Shown here: positions 8,302 through 20,656 of the stretch, piece after piece
Layout of the letters: the number at the start of each line of letters is the position of its first letter
How positions within the stretch are numbered: position 1 is the stretch's first letter
Position numbers and translations under genes: made by a program
DNA from: Methylococcus sp. Mc7
GTDB lineage: Bacteria; Pseudomonadota; Gammaproteobacteria; Methylococcales; Methylococcaceae
Direction of reading: 5' to 3'
Length of the DNA stretch: 64,000 nt
NCBI RefSeq assembly: GCF_019285515.1
Contig: NZ_CP079095.1
Location: 1,987,501-2,051,500, forward strand
The notes under the pieces: model-generated
What the model was told of the DNA's origin: nothing
Database searches by the model: none
What the model saw: the letters and a program-made list of their open reading frames with translations, nothing else

Positions 8302-9085
8302 GGGACCCGGTCCGGCGGAATGGGTGTTCCTCCGCGGCCTGGTCCGGGAAAGCGCGCACTGGGACGGGTTTCCGCAAACGTTCGCCCGCGCCGTGCCGGG
8401 TGCACGCGTGCGTACGGTCGACCTGCCCGGCAACGGCCGGCACTGGCGTCTCGACAGCCCGCTTTCCATCCGGGAGACGATGGAGTTCGCCCGCGCCGAA
8501 CTCGGAACCAGTGCCGGCATGCCGCGCTATCTCCTTGCCCTGTCCCTCGGGGCGATGGTCGCCCTCGAATGGATCGCGCGCCATCCCCGTGAAATCGCCG
8601 GCGCCGTGCTGATCAACACCAGCCTGAGCAGCTTGAGCCCGCTGCACCGTCGCCTGAGCTGGCGCGCCTGGCCGGAGGTCGTCGGCGCCCTGCTGACAGC
8701 CGACATCGCCGACAGAGAGCGGGCGATACTCCGCCTCACCAGCCGTTTCGCCGCGGACGATCCGTCCCGCGTCCAGGCGCGTGTCGACGCCTACCGGGAG
8801 CATCCGATCCGCCGGGCCAACGTATTCCGGCAGCTCTGGGCCGCGGCCAGCTACCGCCCGCCTGCGGAAGCGCCCGCCGTCCCCGTGCTGCTGCTCGGCA
8901 GCCGGGGCGACCGGCTGGTCGGCCCGGAATGTTCAGAAGCCATCGCGCGGCACTGGGGTTTGCCGCTGAAAATGCATCCGGACGCGGGGCACGATTTGCC
9001 GCTGGATGACCCGGCCTGGACGATCGAAGCCGTTTTGGCCTGGCTGGAGACCGGGCCGCAAGGGCGATCGGCTTCGTGCGGCTGA
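8294..9085 (+). CDS. alpha/beta hydrolase
   Basis: A 263-residue alpha/beta-hydrolase. Visible elements are an oxyanion-region LRGLVRESAHW near the N-terminus, the nucleophile elbow LALSLGAMVALEW (Ser in A-x-S-x-G, a variant first position), an Asp in GSRGDRLV and the His in DAGHDLPLDDP. Spacing fits the fold. It is translationally coupled to the M14 gene by an 8-bp overlap. BioH-like or lipase-like activity is possible but cannot be assigned. Confidence 0.8.
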   Translation: MSEGPGPAEWVFLRGLVRESAHWDGFPQTFARAVPGARVRTVDLPGNGRHWRLDSPLSIRETMEFARAELGTSAGMPRYLLALSLGAMVALEWIARHPREIAGAVLINTSLSSLSPLHRRLSWRAWPEVVGALLTADIADRERAILRLTSRFAADDPSRVQARVDAYREHPIRRANVFRQLWAAASYRPPAEAPAVPVLLLGSRGDRLVGPECSEAIARHWGLPLKMHPDAGHDLPLDDPAWTIEAVLAWLETGPQGRSASCG

Positions 9086-9172
9086 TTTCCGCTGCCAACG
9101 GCTAAGAACCTGTCTTGAAAAATTATTCAAGCAAAGTCAATCAGTTGAAATCAGGAAAATTCTCCGCTCAGG

Positions 9173-9200
9173 TAGGGTGGATAAGCGTAGCGCATCCACC
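9173..9200 (+). repeat. REP-like palindromic repeat (solo copy)
   Basis: This palindrome (TAGGGTGGATAAGCG followed by AGCGCATCCACC) matches the copies at 29729, 30333 and 30390 around a RAYT gene 20 kb away, apart from one base (T for A in the centre). It is a dispersed REP-type element. Confidence 0.75.
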
Positions 9201-9205
9201 TCCGC

Positions 9206-9289
9206 GCCGACTCGAAGAGCAGCGAAGCTGACTCGAAGGGCGGCGAAGCCGACTCGAAGAGCGGCGGAGCTGACTCGAAGAGCAGCGGA
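9206..9289 (+). repeat. four tandem 21-bp repeats
   Basis: Four head-to-tail units of GC(C/T)GACTCGAAG(A/G)GC(A/G)GCG(A/G)A start at 9206, 9227, 9248 and 9269. The 21-bp period keeps one frame open as a TRRAAEL-like heptad, but no start or neighbouring coding pattern supports a gene. It directly follows the REP-like palindrome. Confidence 0.85.
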
Positions 9290-9354
9290 GCTGAATTTGG
9301 CGGATGCGCTGCCGCTTATCCGCCCTTGTATCTTGTTTTGCGTGGTGGTTAGCT

Positions 9355-9536
9355 CCCATCACTTGAGGCGAAGTGATCTTGAATCCGCCCTTAAGGATCA
9401 ACCTTGTTTCGTAGATCAAGCCCTTCGCCTCGCTTCTTACGCCAGTCCAGACACTGAACGGTAGCCAAGGGTTCGACCCTGAATGAACAAGGCCAGTGGG
9501 CGGAGTTGGCTCCTATTTTTCAAAAAATTCAGTCCT
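9355..9536 (+). ncRNA. candidate IS110 bridge RNA region (left end)
   Basis: This is the non-coding stretch just upstream of the IS110 transposase. It contains a 6-bp hairpin (TCACTT/AAGTGA, 9359-9376), a following GATC...GGATC helix and a 5-bp AGGGT/ACCCT hairpin at 9468-9480. IS110-group elements are known to encode a structured bridge RNA in the left non-coding end. Both boundaries and the assignment are inference; the element ends were not identified. Confidence 0.3.
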
Positions 9537-10526
9537 ATGTTTTTCATCGGTATAGACGTTTCTAAATCCAAACTCGATTGCAGCCTCCTCTTGGATGCGG
9601 CCAGCAGCAGTAAGCGCAAAACTAAGTCGGTCGCCAATTCGAAAGCCGGTGTGGCAGACCTGCTCGTGTGGGTCGCCAAGCAGGGCGTTACCCTCTGCGA
9701 CCTGCATGCCATCTTGGAGGGTACCGGCGCCTATCACGAAACCGCCGCCTTCTCCTTACACCATGCAGGCGTCACGGTCTCCATCGTCAATCCAGCTCAA
9801 GTCAGAGACTTTGCACGCGGCTTGGCAGTGCGCACCAAAACCGACAGCGTCGATAGCTGGGTGCTGGCCCGATACGGGGCCTTGGTCCATCCCAAACCCT
9901 GGACACCCCCCACTCCCGAAGCGCGCACTTTACAAGCCTTGCTGTCCCGACGCGAAGCCATCGCTCAAGACTTGCAGCGCGAGCGTAACCGCCTCGAAAA
10001 GGCTGATGCCACCGATACCCCCGCCTTGATTCGGCAATCTCTTCTGGAATCGATCCACTTCCTCAGCCAGCAACTCGACAAGCTGCAACACGACATCAAC
10101 GACCACATTGACTGTCATCCCGGCCTGAAACGCGATCTGGATCTGCTCCAAAGCATTCCGGCCGTCGGGCCGCAAGTCGGAACTCAACTCCTGGCGATCC
10201 TGCACCGCCAGACCTTTCAGTCGGCAGAACAGCTCGCGGCCTATCTCGGCCTCGTCCCCGTGGAACGCCAATCCGGCTCCTCCATCCTCGGCCGGCCTCG
10301 TTTATCCAAGGCCGGTCCACCGCGGGTCCGGGCCGTCCTCTATATGGCCGCCATCGTCGCCTCTCGACACAACCCCCACGTCAAAGCCCTCTACGAGCGG
10401 CTACTGGCCCGCGGCAAAAGCAAAATGGCCGCCCTTGGCGCTGCCATGCGTAAACTCGTACACTTGTGTTTTGGTGTCCTAAAAACCAGAACACCCTATC
10501 AACCCAATTATGTCGTTCCAGCTTGA
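9537..10526 (+). CDS. IS110-family transposase
   Basis: A 329-residue DEDD/RuvC-like recombinase. It begins MFFIGIDVSKSKLD (catalytic Asp7), has EGTGAYHE and RTKTDSVDSWVLARYG in the N-terminal domain, and a complete C-terminal Transposase_20 domain (LLQSIPAVGPQVGTQLLAIL; AAYLGLVPVERQSGSSILGRPRLSKAGPPRVRAVLYMAA), where the serine motif acts. Length is normal and there are no frame breaks, so it may be active. The ATG at 9537 gives the canonical start; the upstream extension is the probable RNA-coding end. Terminal repeats are not expected for this group. Confidence 0.93.
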   Translation: MFFIGIDVSKSKLDCSLLLDAASSSKRKTKSVANSKAGVADLLVWVAKQGVTLCDLHAILEGTGAYHETAAFSLHHAGVTVSIVNPAQVRDFARGLAVRTKTDSVDSWVLARYGALVHPKPWTPPTPEARTLQALLSRREAIAQDLQRERNRLEKADATDTPALIRQSLLESIHFLSQQLDKLQHDINDHIDCHPGLKRDLDLLQSIPAVGPQVGTQLLAILHRQTFQSAEQLAAYLGLVPVERQSGSSILGRPRLSKAGPPRVRAVLYMAAIVASRHNPHVKALYERLLARGKSKMAALGAAMRKLVHLCFGVLKTRTPYQPNYVVPA

Positions 10527-10747
10527 CCGGAAAGACGGTATCTACGATCCTCCATTTTCTTTTTCAAGGCAGACTCGAAGGCTGGTCGAGTCTCGGCGCC
10601 GATCCGTCAGGCGGCGGTCATTTTTCGGTCACGGCGGCAGTAGCCCTTCGCCGCATTCCATGGTCCGCGCACCGGCCATAGCCGCGGATCGGGCGGCCGG
10701 TGCCGACCGGCCCGGCTCCTTTCCCCCGGCGTCCCGCATCCGTTGCC

Positions 10748-11116
10748 TCATCCGGCAGTTCTCTGCGGAAACGAAATCTCCAATACCACACACCCGGCGT
10801 CGGTGCGGAACGGCCCATGGATTTCGCCCGGCGGGCGGCTGGCGTAGTGGCCGGTTTCCAGCCACAGGTCGAAGGCCTGATCGTACAGCCTTCCTGAGAC
10901 GATGAAGATTTCCTCCGGATAGTCGTGGCTCTTGCCGCCCAGCGCGCCGGTGTCCGCGCCGGGGAAGAAACGGGTCAGCCGTGTGTATTCGCCGGTCGTC
11001 TCGTCCAGGCTCAGGGTCAGGTGCTCGGCCATGCCTTCCAGACCGGGCACGGCCGTCCAGCCGGCGCCGGCGGATTGGGTCAGGGGATTCCAATAGCGTA
11101 TGGTCGATTTTGGCAT
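10748..11116 (-). CDS. cupin-domain (ChrR-like) protein
   Basis: A 122-residue single cupin. Recognisable are the first motif region TRLTRFFPGADTG...HDYPEEIFIVSGRLYDQ and the second region GHYASRPPGEIHGPFRTDAGC, typical of ChrR/anti-sigma-type cupins with His/Glu metal ligands. The chosen ATG (11116) begins MPKSTIRYWNP; longer starts upstream are low-complexity. It precedes no obvious partner; the AraC gene lies upstream on the same strand with a 124-bp gap. Function unknown. Confidence 0.75.
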   Translation of the reverse strand: MPKSTIRYWNPLTQSAGAGWTAVPGLEGMAEHLTLSLDETTGEYTRLTRFFPGADTGALGGKSHDYPEEIFIVSGRLYDQAFDLWLETGHYASRPPGEIHGPFRTDAGCVVLEISFPQRTAG

Positions 11117-11240
11117 GGGGCGATTCCATGGAGGCGATGAGCCGGGACGCGTGGCGCGTTCCGCCGGCGTCCGGACCGCTGCCCCGCAGTCTCCAACCGC
11201 TCTCCGGCAAGGGGCGGGGGCGTTTCCGGTGAGCAATGGT

Positions 11241-12134
11241 TTAACGGGCTATCACCAGGCGGGAATTGGACGGATCGGACTGTTCCGGCTCCGCGGATTT
11301 GCCCGTATCGCCGCCGCGGGGTATGGGAAACAGCGTTTCCGGCGAAGCGCCGAATATGTCCTGGCACTCCCGGATGAGGTGGCTTTGGTCACAATAGCCC
11401 GCCACATGGGCGATTTCGGTCCAGGACGAGAGTTTGTTGTGCAGGTACACCGCGTCGCGCAGGCGCAGCACGCGTGCGTATTTCTTGGGGGTCGTGCCGA
11501 CGGCGTTCTGGAAGCGCCGCACCAGCGTGCGTTCGCCCAAATCGAGGTCGCGCGCCAGTTTCTTGATCGGCAGTGCGCCGCTGGTCCTCGCCAGGGCGAG
11601 GCAGGCGGCCCGCGCCAACTCGTCCACACAAGGGTTGCGCAGCCGGGCCAGCAGGAAATTTTCCACGCATTGCGCGCGGCCCTTGGGGGAATTCAGGCGG
11701 AACAGGCGGTCCTCCAGTTCACGGACCGCCGCCGGCGGAAACAGATCGCAGCAGTCCGCCCGGATTTCCGCCACGGCGCCCACCGCATCCCCCAGGAAGG
11801 CGTTCAGTCCCCACGGCGTCAGGCGCACGGTCACCCCCGTCATCACTCCCTGGCTTTCGAGGTCGAAGCGGTATGTCTGAAAGCCCGACACACCGCTCAG
11901 CGTCGTGTAGGTCCGGTGCCTGTGCGTTGCCCGGATGGGATGATCGCCGCACAGAAAGCAGATATAGGTCGCCGTGTCGGGCAGTACGGTGCACGCCCCC
12001 AGCTCCGGCTTCATGAGGTCGTCGTGGACCCATAGCGCCGATACGAACGGCGCGAGCAGGGGCGATGGCGGAAACGAATACAGCTCGCTCACGGGCGCGG
12101 GCACGGCCCGCGGACGTCGTGAGCCCGAGCACAA
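11241..12134 (-). CDS. AraC-family transcriptional regulator
   Basis: A 297-residue protein. The N-terminal ~170 residues form a sensor-type domain (SPLLAPFVSALWVHDD; TVLPDTATYICFLCGDHP; GVTVRLTPWGLNAFLG). The C-terminal AraC double helix-turn-helix is clear (IKKLARDLDLGERTLVRRFQNAVGTTPKKYARVLRLRDAV; EIAHVAGYCDQSHLIRECQDIFG). The ligand is unknown. The nearest same-strand gene is the cupin, a possible target. Confidence 0.88.
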   Translation of the reverse strand: MCSGSRRPRAVPAPVSELYSFPPSPLLAPFVSALWVHDDLMKPELGACTVLPDTATYICFLCGDHPIRATHRHRTYTTLSGVSGFQTYRFDLESQGVMTGVTVRLTPWGLNAFLGDAVGAVAEIRADCCDLFPPAAVRELEDRLFRLNSPKGRAQCVENFLLARLRNPCVDELARAACLALARTSGALPIKKLARDLDLGERTLVRRFQNAVGTTPKKYARVLRLRDAVYLHNKLSSWTEIAHVAGYCDQSHLIRECQDIFGASPETLFPIPRGGDTGKSAEPEQSDPSNSRLVIAR

Positions 12135-12425
12135 GGAATCGATCTCATCTTGTAATTATGTAACAAGATTAGCCGATTGATGAGTATTTCATTATGGTCA
12201 TGCGCGCCCAGTCTGCAGCAGTCAGGCGCCTCCGGGGGCAAGGCCGGTTGAGTGAGGGGCATGCCGCGTGACCGATTTCTCCAATTCCCTTCTCATCGCC
12301 GAACGTTAGAGTTCCGCCCTTTTTTACTTCATCCATCCGGATTACGCGGTTTCGTGCCCTTATCGGTCCGCTCGAAGCGTTGTCTGTTTTTTTGATCCCC
12401 TCTTTACAGCATGAGAGCCATATCC

Positions 12426-13130
12426 ATGAGGAAAGCCTTTTTCGCATTCTCCATCGGCATCGCCGGACCATCCATCGCGCTGGCCGATTTCCCGTTGGAG
12501 TCCCTGATCAGGGGCGCCGCCAACGAAGTCGTGCGCTCGGTCGCCGACGATTCTCCCCAGCGGAGCGGCGGTACGGCAGCGGCCGGTACGGCGCAGGCGG
12601 CGCCATCATCTGCGTCCTCCAGCCGCACCGCTCCGAAAGCCGGCTGTCCCAGGACGCGCGCGACGCCGTTGCCGCCGCTCGGCCCGCGCCCGGCCAGCTA
12701 TGAGCCGGCGGTGCTGTGGCCGGAAGAGAGCGCGTGCGACTACTACAAATTCAGCGATCTGAAATTCGACGTGGCGCGTGCCCAGAAAAAGGCCTTTGAG
12801 GATGCCAGCAAGGTGCCCTGTTCGGATTGCGAGGGCGGCTACTCCTTTGACGCCTGGGCGCATTTCTTTCTGGTGAAAGGGGGCAACAGCCACGAAAAGT
12901 TCACACCGATGCTGATCGCTCTCGAACCGGGCCAGAGCCTGAGTTGGAAAGGCGCCCGCTACTCCGGCACGGTCCAGGCGACCGGTGACCATCCGATCGG
13001 CCCTTATCCGTGCCGCCAGTATCACTGGACCTTGAAGAGCGGCAAGGAAATCGTGGCGGAGCGCGAAGGTCTCTACTGCGAAGTGAAGGGCGAGTATGCG
13101 GCCTCGGCGTCGTGGCGGGAGGTTCTGTAG
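12426..13130 (+). CDS. exported protein of unknown function
   Basis: A 234-residue protein with a signal peptide (MRKAFFAFSIGIAGPSIALA-DF). The start at 12426 is preferred because a GAGAG lies about 8 bases upstream and the signal peptide then starts cleanly; an in-frame ATG at 12411 is the alternative. The mature part has a Ser/Ala/Gly-rich linker, then a domain with several cysteines (SACDYYKF, VPCSDCEGGYSFDAWAHFF, YPCRQYHW, LYCEVKGEY). I do not recognise the family. A hairpin terminator follows 14 bp after the stop. Confidence 0.6.
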   Translation: MRKAFFAFSIGIAGPSIALADFPLESLIRGAANEVVRSVADDSPQRSGGTAAAGTAQAAPSSASSSRTAPKAGCPRTRATPLPPLGPRPASYEPAVLWPEESACDYYKFSDLKFDVARAQKKAFEDASKVPCSDCEGGYSFDAWAHFFLVKGGNSHEKFTPMLIALEPGQSLSWKGARYSGTVQATGDHPIGPYPCRQYHWTLKSGKEIVAEREGLYCEVKGEYAASASWREVL

Positions 13131-13144
13131 ACGTCTTCGGTCCT

Positions 13145-13175
13145 GCCATCCGACCCGACCGGATGGCGCGCTTTT
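13145..13175 (+). terminator. probable intrinsic terminator
   Basis: An 8-bp stem (GCCATCCG at 13145-13152 with CGGATGGC at 13160-13167) followed by GCGCTTTT, 14 bp after the stop of the exported-protein gene. Confidence 0.6.
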
Positions 13176-13301
13176 CGACGCTGCGCACGGCCGGGGGTGT
13201 GAGCTCGCGCCCATTCGGCGTAGGCTATTTCGGTGGCCGTTCCTGAGTCGTCAGCAAATGGTCATGTTTCGGTCACCGTTTGGCGAGGCGGGAGGAGCGC
13301 C

Positions 13302-13808
13302 GTGGACACATATGGCAATCGGGAGATGTACGATCTGGCGGGGCGCCTGGGCGAGTTGCTGGGAGGCGAAGGCCGCCGTCTGGTCACGGCCGAATCCTGC
13401 ACCGGAGGCTGGATCGCCCAGTGCGTGACGTCCATCCCCGGCAGCTCGCGCTGGTTCGAGCGCGGCTTCGTGACTTACAGCAACGAATCCAAGCAGGAGC
13501 TGCTCGGCGTGCCGGCCGAGGTGATCGCCACGCACGGCGCGGTGAGTGCGGAGACCGTGGCGGCCATGGCCGGCGGGGCGCTGGCCCACAGCCGGGCCGA
13601 CTGCGCGGTGGCGGTCAGCGGCATCGCCGGCCCCGAGGGTGGTACTCCGGACAAGCCGGTGGGCACGGTATGGCTGGCTTGGCAGTTGAAAGGCGCGGCA
13701 CCCGTCACGCGGCGTTTCCGGTTCGAGGGCGACCGGGAGGCGGTGCGCCGGCACGCCGTGATGGCGGCCCTGGAAGGATTGATCGATGTCTGTGCCGGCG
13801 CCGCCTGA
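13302..13808 (+). CDS. pncC: nicotinamide-nucleotide amidohydrolase (CinA C-terminal family)
   Basis: A 168-residue CinA_C domain protein that deamidates NMN to nicotinic acid mononucleotide in NAD salvage. Diagnostic segments are LVTAESCTGGWIAQCVTSIPGSSRWFERGFVTYSNESK, AVAVSGIAGPEGGTPDKPVGTVWLAW and the final RRHAVMAALEGL. The GTG at 13302 is chosen because a strong GGAGGAG lies 4-5 bases upstream and gives family length. It overlaps thpR by 23 bp and sits just upstream of recA, a common gammaproteobacterial order. Confidence 0.88.
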   Translation: MDTYGNREMYDLAGRLGELLGGEGRRLVTAESCTGGWIAQCVTSIPGSSRWFERGFVTYSNESKQELLGVPAEVIATHGAVSAETVAAMAGGALAHSRADCAVAVSGIAGPEGGTPDKPVGTVWLAWQLKGAAPVTRRFRFEGDREAVRRHAVMAALEGLIDVCAGAA

Positions 13809-14361
13809 ACCGCCGCCGCTGCGCCTGTTTTTCGCGCTCTGGCCGGACGCCGGCGTTCGCGAGACCTTAGGCAAACTGCTCCGGTCTTTGCGCCGAACGG
13901 TCCGGGGGCGCTGGGTGGAGCCGGATAAGCTCCATCTCACCCTGGCATTCCTGGGGGCTGTGCCGCCCGGACGTCTGCCGGAGCTGGCCGCGATGGTCCA
14001 GTGTTTGGACCCGCCGAGGTTCGATCTGGTGCTGGACCGGCTGGAATGCTGGCGGCACAACCGGGTACTGTGCCTGGGAGCGAGCGTGACGCCTCCGCTT
14101 CTGCTCGAGCTGGTCCGGGTCCTGAATTCGAAGCTGAGCCAGGCGGGCTTTCCGGTCGAGCAGCGTCCCTTCCGCGCGCATCTGACGCTGGCGCGCAAGG
14201 CCGAGGCCGATTGGTCCGCCATGCCGTTGAAAGCGCCTGTGATCTGGCCCGTGGAGTGCGTCACCCTCGTCGAATCGCGCCCTTCCAGTGCCGGTTCGGT
14301 CTATCTCGTACATGCCGAAAAGCGGCTGCGGACTATGCCCGAAATGGCCGCTATGAAATAA
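13786..14361 (+). CDS. thpR: RNA 2',3'-cyclic phosphodiesterase (LigT family)
   Basis: A 191-residue 2H phosphoesterase. The two catalytic HxT/S motifs are HLTLAFLG near residue 47 and HLTLARK near residue 127. The N-terminal [10 protein letters not shown] is typical. It opens RNA 2',3'-cyclic phosphates to 2'-phosphates. Its start lies inside pncC (23-bp overlap), and the recA start follows 33 bp after its stop, so cotranscription into recA is possible. Confidence 0.9.
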   Translation: MSVPAPPEPPPLRLFFALWPDAGVRETLGKLLRSLRRTVRGRWVEPDKLHLTLAFLGAVPPGRLPELAAMVQCLDPPRFDLVLDRLECWRHNRVLCLGASVTPPLLLELVRVLNSKLSQAGFPVEQRPFRAHLTLARKAEADWSAMPLKAPVIWPVECVTLVESRPSSAGSVYLVHAEKRLRTMPEMAAMK

Positions 14362-14393
14362 TGTTGGTTTCCACTTTCGACGCAGTAACCCGG

Positions 14394-15433
<1,040 letters not shown>

Positions 15434-15437
<4 letters not shown>

Positions 15438-15904
15438 ACGAAACCCGAGACACGCTCGAAACCGCGCGCGCGGTTTGCCTGCGGCTGCTGGCGCGGCGCG
15501 AGCACAGCCGGCTCGAACTTAAACGCAAGCTCGCCGCCCGCGGTTTTGACTCCCCGACGATAGAAACCGTTCTGGCCGAATGCTCGGACCAGGGGTGGCA
15601 GAGCGACGACCGCTTCGCCGAAAGCTTCGTCCGTGCCCGTAAGGCGAGAGGGTACGGCGTCAACCGGATTCGGCAGGAGCTGCGCCAGCACGGCGTCGAT
15701 GCGGACCTTGCGGATTCGCCGGACTGGATGACCGACATGGATCGTGTCTACACAAAAAAATATCGCGGAAAGCTTGCGATGACGACACCGCAGGAGCGGG
15801 CGTCGCGGGCGAGATTTCTCGCGCAACGTGGTTTCACCTCCTCCCAGATCCAGGATTTTTTCAAGCGTCTGGGAGCGGCCGGCGAATACCCGGACATCGA
15901 TTGA
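15434..15904 (+). CDS. recX: regulatory protein RecX, non-ATG start
   Basis: A frame of 156 residues with the RecX three-helix repeats: [57 protein letters not shown] and [23 protein letters not shown]. RecX binds RecA filaments and limits their activity. No ATG, GTG or TTG occurs in frame before the first conserved helix, so translation probably begins at CTG 15434, overlapping the recA stop (CTGA), or a start further in would truncate the domain. It ends 19 bp before alaS. Confidence 0.85.
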
Positions 15905-15923
15905 AGACCTTGGTAAACCGAGC

Positions 15924-18527
<2,604 letters not shown>

Positions 18528-18561
18528 CCTCTTAAGGATTCGAACGTAACAGACATCGATC

Positions 18562-19791
18562 ATGGCTCTATTTGTACACAAGTACGGCGGCACCTCGGTC
18601 GGCTCGCCGGAGCGCATCAAGAACGTGGCGAAGAACGTCATCCAGGCGCGCAGCCGGGGCGACGACATCATCGTCGTGGTGTCGGCAATGAGCGGCGAGA
18701 CCAACCGGCTGGTGGCGCTGGCGCATGAAATGCACGAAAGGCCCAGCACCCGTGAAATGGATGTTCTGCTGTCCACCGGCGAGCAGATCACGATCGCGCT
18801 GCTGAGCATGGCGCTGGAGGCGGCAGGGTGCCCGGCTTGTTCCTACACCGGCGGGCAGGTGCGGATACTCACCGACGATGCGCATACCAAGGCGCGCATC
18901 CTCGATATCGATACCGACCGTATCCGCGGCGATCTCGCGGCGGGACGGGTGGTCGTGGTGGCAGGCTTTCAGGGGATCACCGAGGCAGGCGACATCACGA
19001 CCCTGGGCCGGGGCGGGTCCGATACCACCGCGGTCGCCCTGGCCGCCGCGCTCAAGGCGGACGAATGCCTGATTTATACTGACGTGGACGGCGTCTACAC
19101 CACCGATCCGAGGATCGAACCGAAGGCGCGCCGGCTGGACCGCATCACTTTCGAGGAAATGCTCGAAATGGCGAGCCTGGGGTCCAAGGTGTTGCAGATC
19201 CGTTCGGTCGAATTTGCCGGCAAGTACAACGTCCCCCTGAGGGTCTTGTCCAGTTTCGCGGCCGGTCCCGGCACATTGATTACCTACGAGGAAGCGAGTG
19301 TGGAAAAACCTTTGATCTCCGGTATCGCCTTCAATCGCAACGAAGCGAAACTGACCGTCAAGGGGGTGCCGGACAAACCGGGCGTGGCATACCAGATCCT
19401 GGGGCCCGTCGCCCATGCCAACATCGAGGTGGACATGATCGTCCAGAACGTCGCGGAGGATGCGACGACCGATTTCACTTTCACCGTGCATCGCAACGAT
19501 TACCGCAAGGCGCTCGACATCCTGCAGGCGAGTTGCACCGCCCTGGGCGCGCGCGAAGTGGCGGGAGACGACAAGATCGTGAAAGTTTCGCTGGTGGGTG
19601 TGGGGATGCGCTCGCATGCAGGGATTGCCGCCCAGATGTTCGAAGCCCTGGCGCGGGAGGGCATCAACATCCGGATGATCTCGACCTCCGAAATCAAGAT
19701 TTCCATCGTCGTGGACGAAAAGTACCTCGAGCTTGCGGTGCGGACCCTGCACGAGGCATTCAATCTCGATCGCGAGCCGGACGTGGTTTGA
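18562..19791 (+). CDS. lysC: aspartate kinase
   Basis: A 409-residue monofunctional aspartokinase, the first step to lysine, threonine, methionine and diaminopimelate. The N-terminus VHKYGGTSVGSPERIKNVA and the aspartate-binding TLGRGGSDTTAVALAAAL are intact. Two C-terminal ACT domains (SGIAFNRNEAKLTVKGVPDKPGVAYQI; KVSLVGVGMRSHAGIAAQMFEALAREGINIRMISTSEIKIS) indicate feedback control by lysine and/or threonine. It lies 34 bp after alaS and upstream of csrA. Confidence 0.97.
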   Translation: MALFVHKYGGTSVGSPERIKNVAKNVIQARSRGDDIIVVVSAMSGETNRLVALAHEMHERPSTREMDVLLSTGEQITIALLSMALEAAGCPACSYTGGQVRILTDDAHTKARILDIDTDRIRGDLAAGRVVVVAGFQGITEAGDITTLGRGGSDTTAVALAAALKADECLIYTDVDGVYTTDPRIEPKARRLDRITFEEMLEMASLGSKVLQIRSVEFAGKYNVPLRVLSSFAAGPGTLITYEEASVEKPLISGIAFNRNEAKLTVKGVPDKPGVAYQILGPVAHANIEVDMIVQNVAEDATTDFTFTVHRNDYRKALDILQASCTALGAREVAGDDKIVKVSLVGVGMRSHAGIAAQMFEALAREGINIRMISTSEIKISIVVDEKYLELAVRTLHEAFNLDREPDVV

Positions 19792-19941
19792 GCACCGAAT
19801 CAGCCGAGCCTTTATCCTTTGGCCGAAAACTGCTAAGATTCCCCATCTGGTAGATTGATCGCGCCTGATCGGTGGGGGTTGGCAGCGCGGCCGCTACGGC
19901 TCTTGTCAACTTGGTGTGGGCAATGGACAAAGGAAGGGTTT

Positions 19942-20136
19942 ATGCTGATTTTGACTCGTAGAGTGGGTGAAACCCTGATGATTGGTGATGAAGTGACCGT
20001 CACTGTTTTGGGTGTGAAGGGAAATCAAGTGCGCATCGGAGTCAATGCGCCCAAGGACGTGTCCGTTCATCGCGAAGAGATTTACGAAAGAATCAAGAAA
20101 GAGCAGCAGGCAGGCCCTGAGCACGACAGCGATTGA
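19942..20136 (+). CDS. csrA: carbon storage regulator CsrA
   Basis: A 64-residue RNA-binding homodimer that recognises GGA in mRNA leaders and controls translation or stability. The sequence starts [33 protein letters not shown] and has the [10 protein letters not shown] end. An AAGGAAGG ribosome site lies 8 bases upstream. It sits in the usual place between lysC and tRNA-Ser. Mutually pairing small RNAs were not seen in the window. Confidence 0.97.
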   Translation: MLILTRRVGETLMIGDEVTVTVLGVKGNQVRIGVNAPKDVSVHREEIYERIKKEQQAGPEHDSD

Positions 20137-20156
20137 TTCCTTCCCCCCGTTTTTCT

Positions 20157-20249
20157 GGAGAGATGGCCGAGAGGCTGAAGGCGCTCCCCTGCTAAGGGAG
20201 TATGCGGTCAAAAGCTGCATCGAGGGTTCGAATCCCTCTCTCTCCGCCA
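20157..20249 (+). tRNA. tRNA-Ser (GCT anticodon)
   Basis: A 93-nt class II tRNA including encoded CCA (20247-20249). The acceptor stem is GGAGAGA with TCTCTCC, discriminator G. The anticodon arm CTCCC-CTGCTAA-GGGAG gives anticodon GCT (reads AGC/AGU). A long variable arm precedes the GGTTCGAATCC T-arm. It lies 20 bp after csrA and is followed by a terminator. Confidence 0.97.
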
Positions 20250-20258
20250 TTTCAGGAT

Positions 20259-20290
20259 AAACCCGGTGCCGGATGGTGTCCGGGTTTTTT
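20259..20290 (+). terminator. intrinsic terminator after tRNA-Ser
   Basis: An 8-bp stem AAACCCGG (20259-20266) with CCGGGTTT (20280-20287), a 13-base loop and a T run of six, 9 bp after the tRNA end. Confidence 0.85.
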
Positions 20291-20401
20291 CTTTCCCGCC
20301 CTTGTATTTTGCAGCGGGTCAAGAGGGGCAGGGCTTCACAATTTCTCAGGATCGCATACAATACGCACTTTTCTCCGTACGGTTTGACTAGAGGCAAAGG
20401 C

Positions 20402-20656
20402 ATGGTAAGCATTCGGTTGGCGCGCGGCGGCGCAAAAAAGCGTCCTTTTTATCACGTGGTGGTTGCGGAGAGCCGCAGCAAGCGGGATGGCCGTTACATC
20501 GAGCGCGTGGGGTTCTTCAATCCGATTGCACGGGGCCAGGAAGAGCGGCTGCGGCTGGATGAAGGCCGCATCGAATACTGGATCGGCACCGGCGCCAAGG
20601 CTTCGGATCGCGTGGTTTCGCTGATCAAGGAATTCAAGAAGCAGCAACAGGTTTGA
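20402..20656 (+). CDS. rpsP: 30S ribosomal protein S16
   Basis: An 84-residue S16: [31 protein letters not shown] and ERVGFFNP are diagnostic. It heads the rpsP-rimM-trmD-rplS operon. Its stop shares a base with the rimM ATG. Confidence 0.98.
   Translation: MVSIRLARGGAKKRPFYHVVVAESRSKRDGRYIERVGFFNPIARGQEERLRLDEGRIEYWIGTGAKASDRVVSLIKEFKKQQQV

Noticed and set aside
9206-9289. 21-bp tandem repeats considered as CRISPR
   Set aside because: Units are contiguous without spacers.
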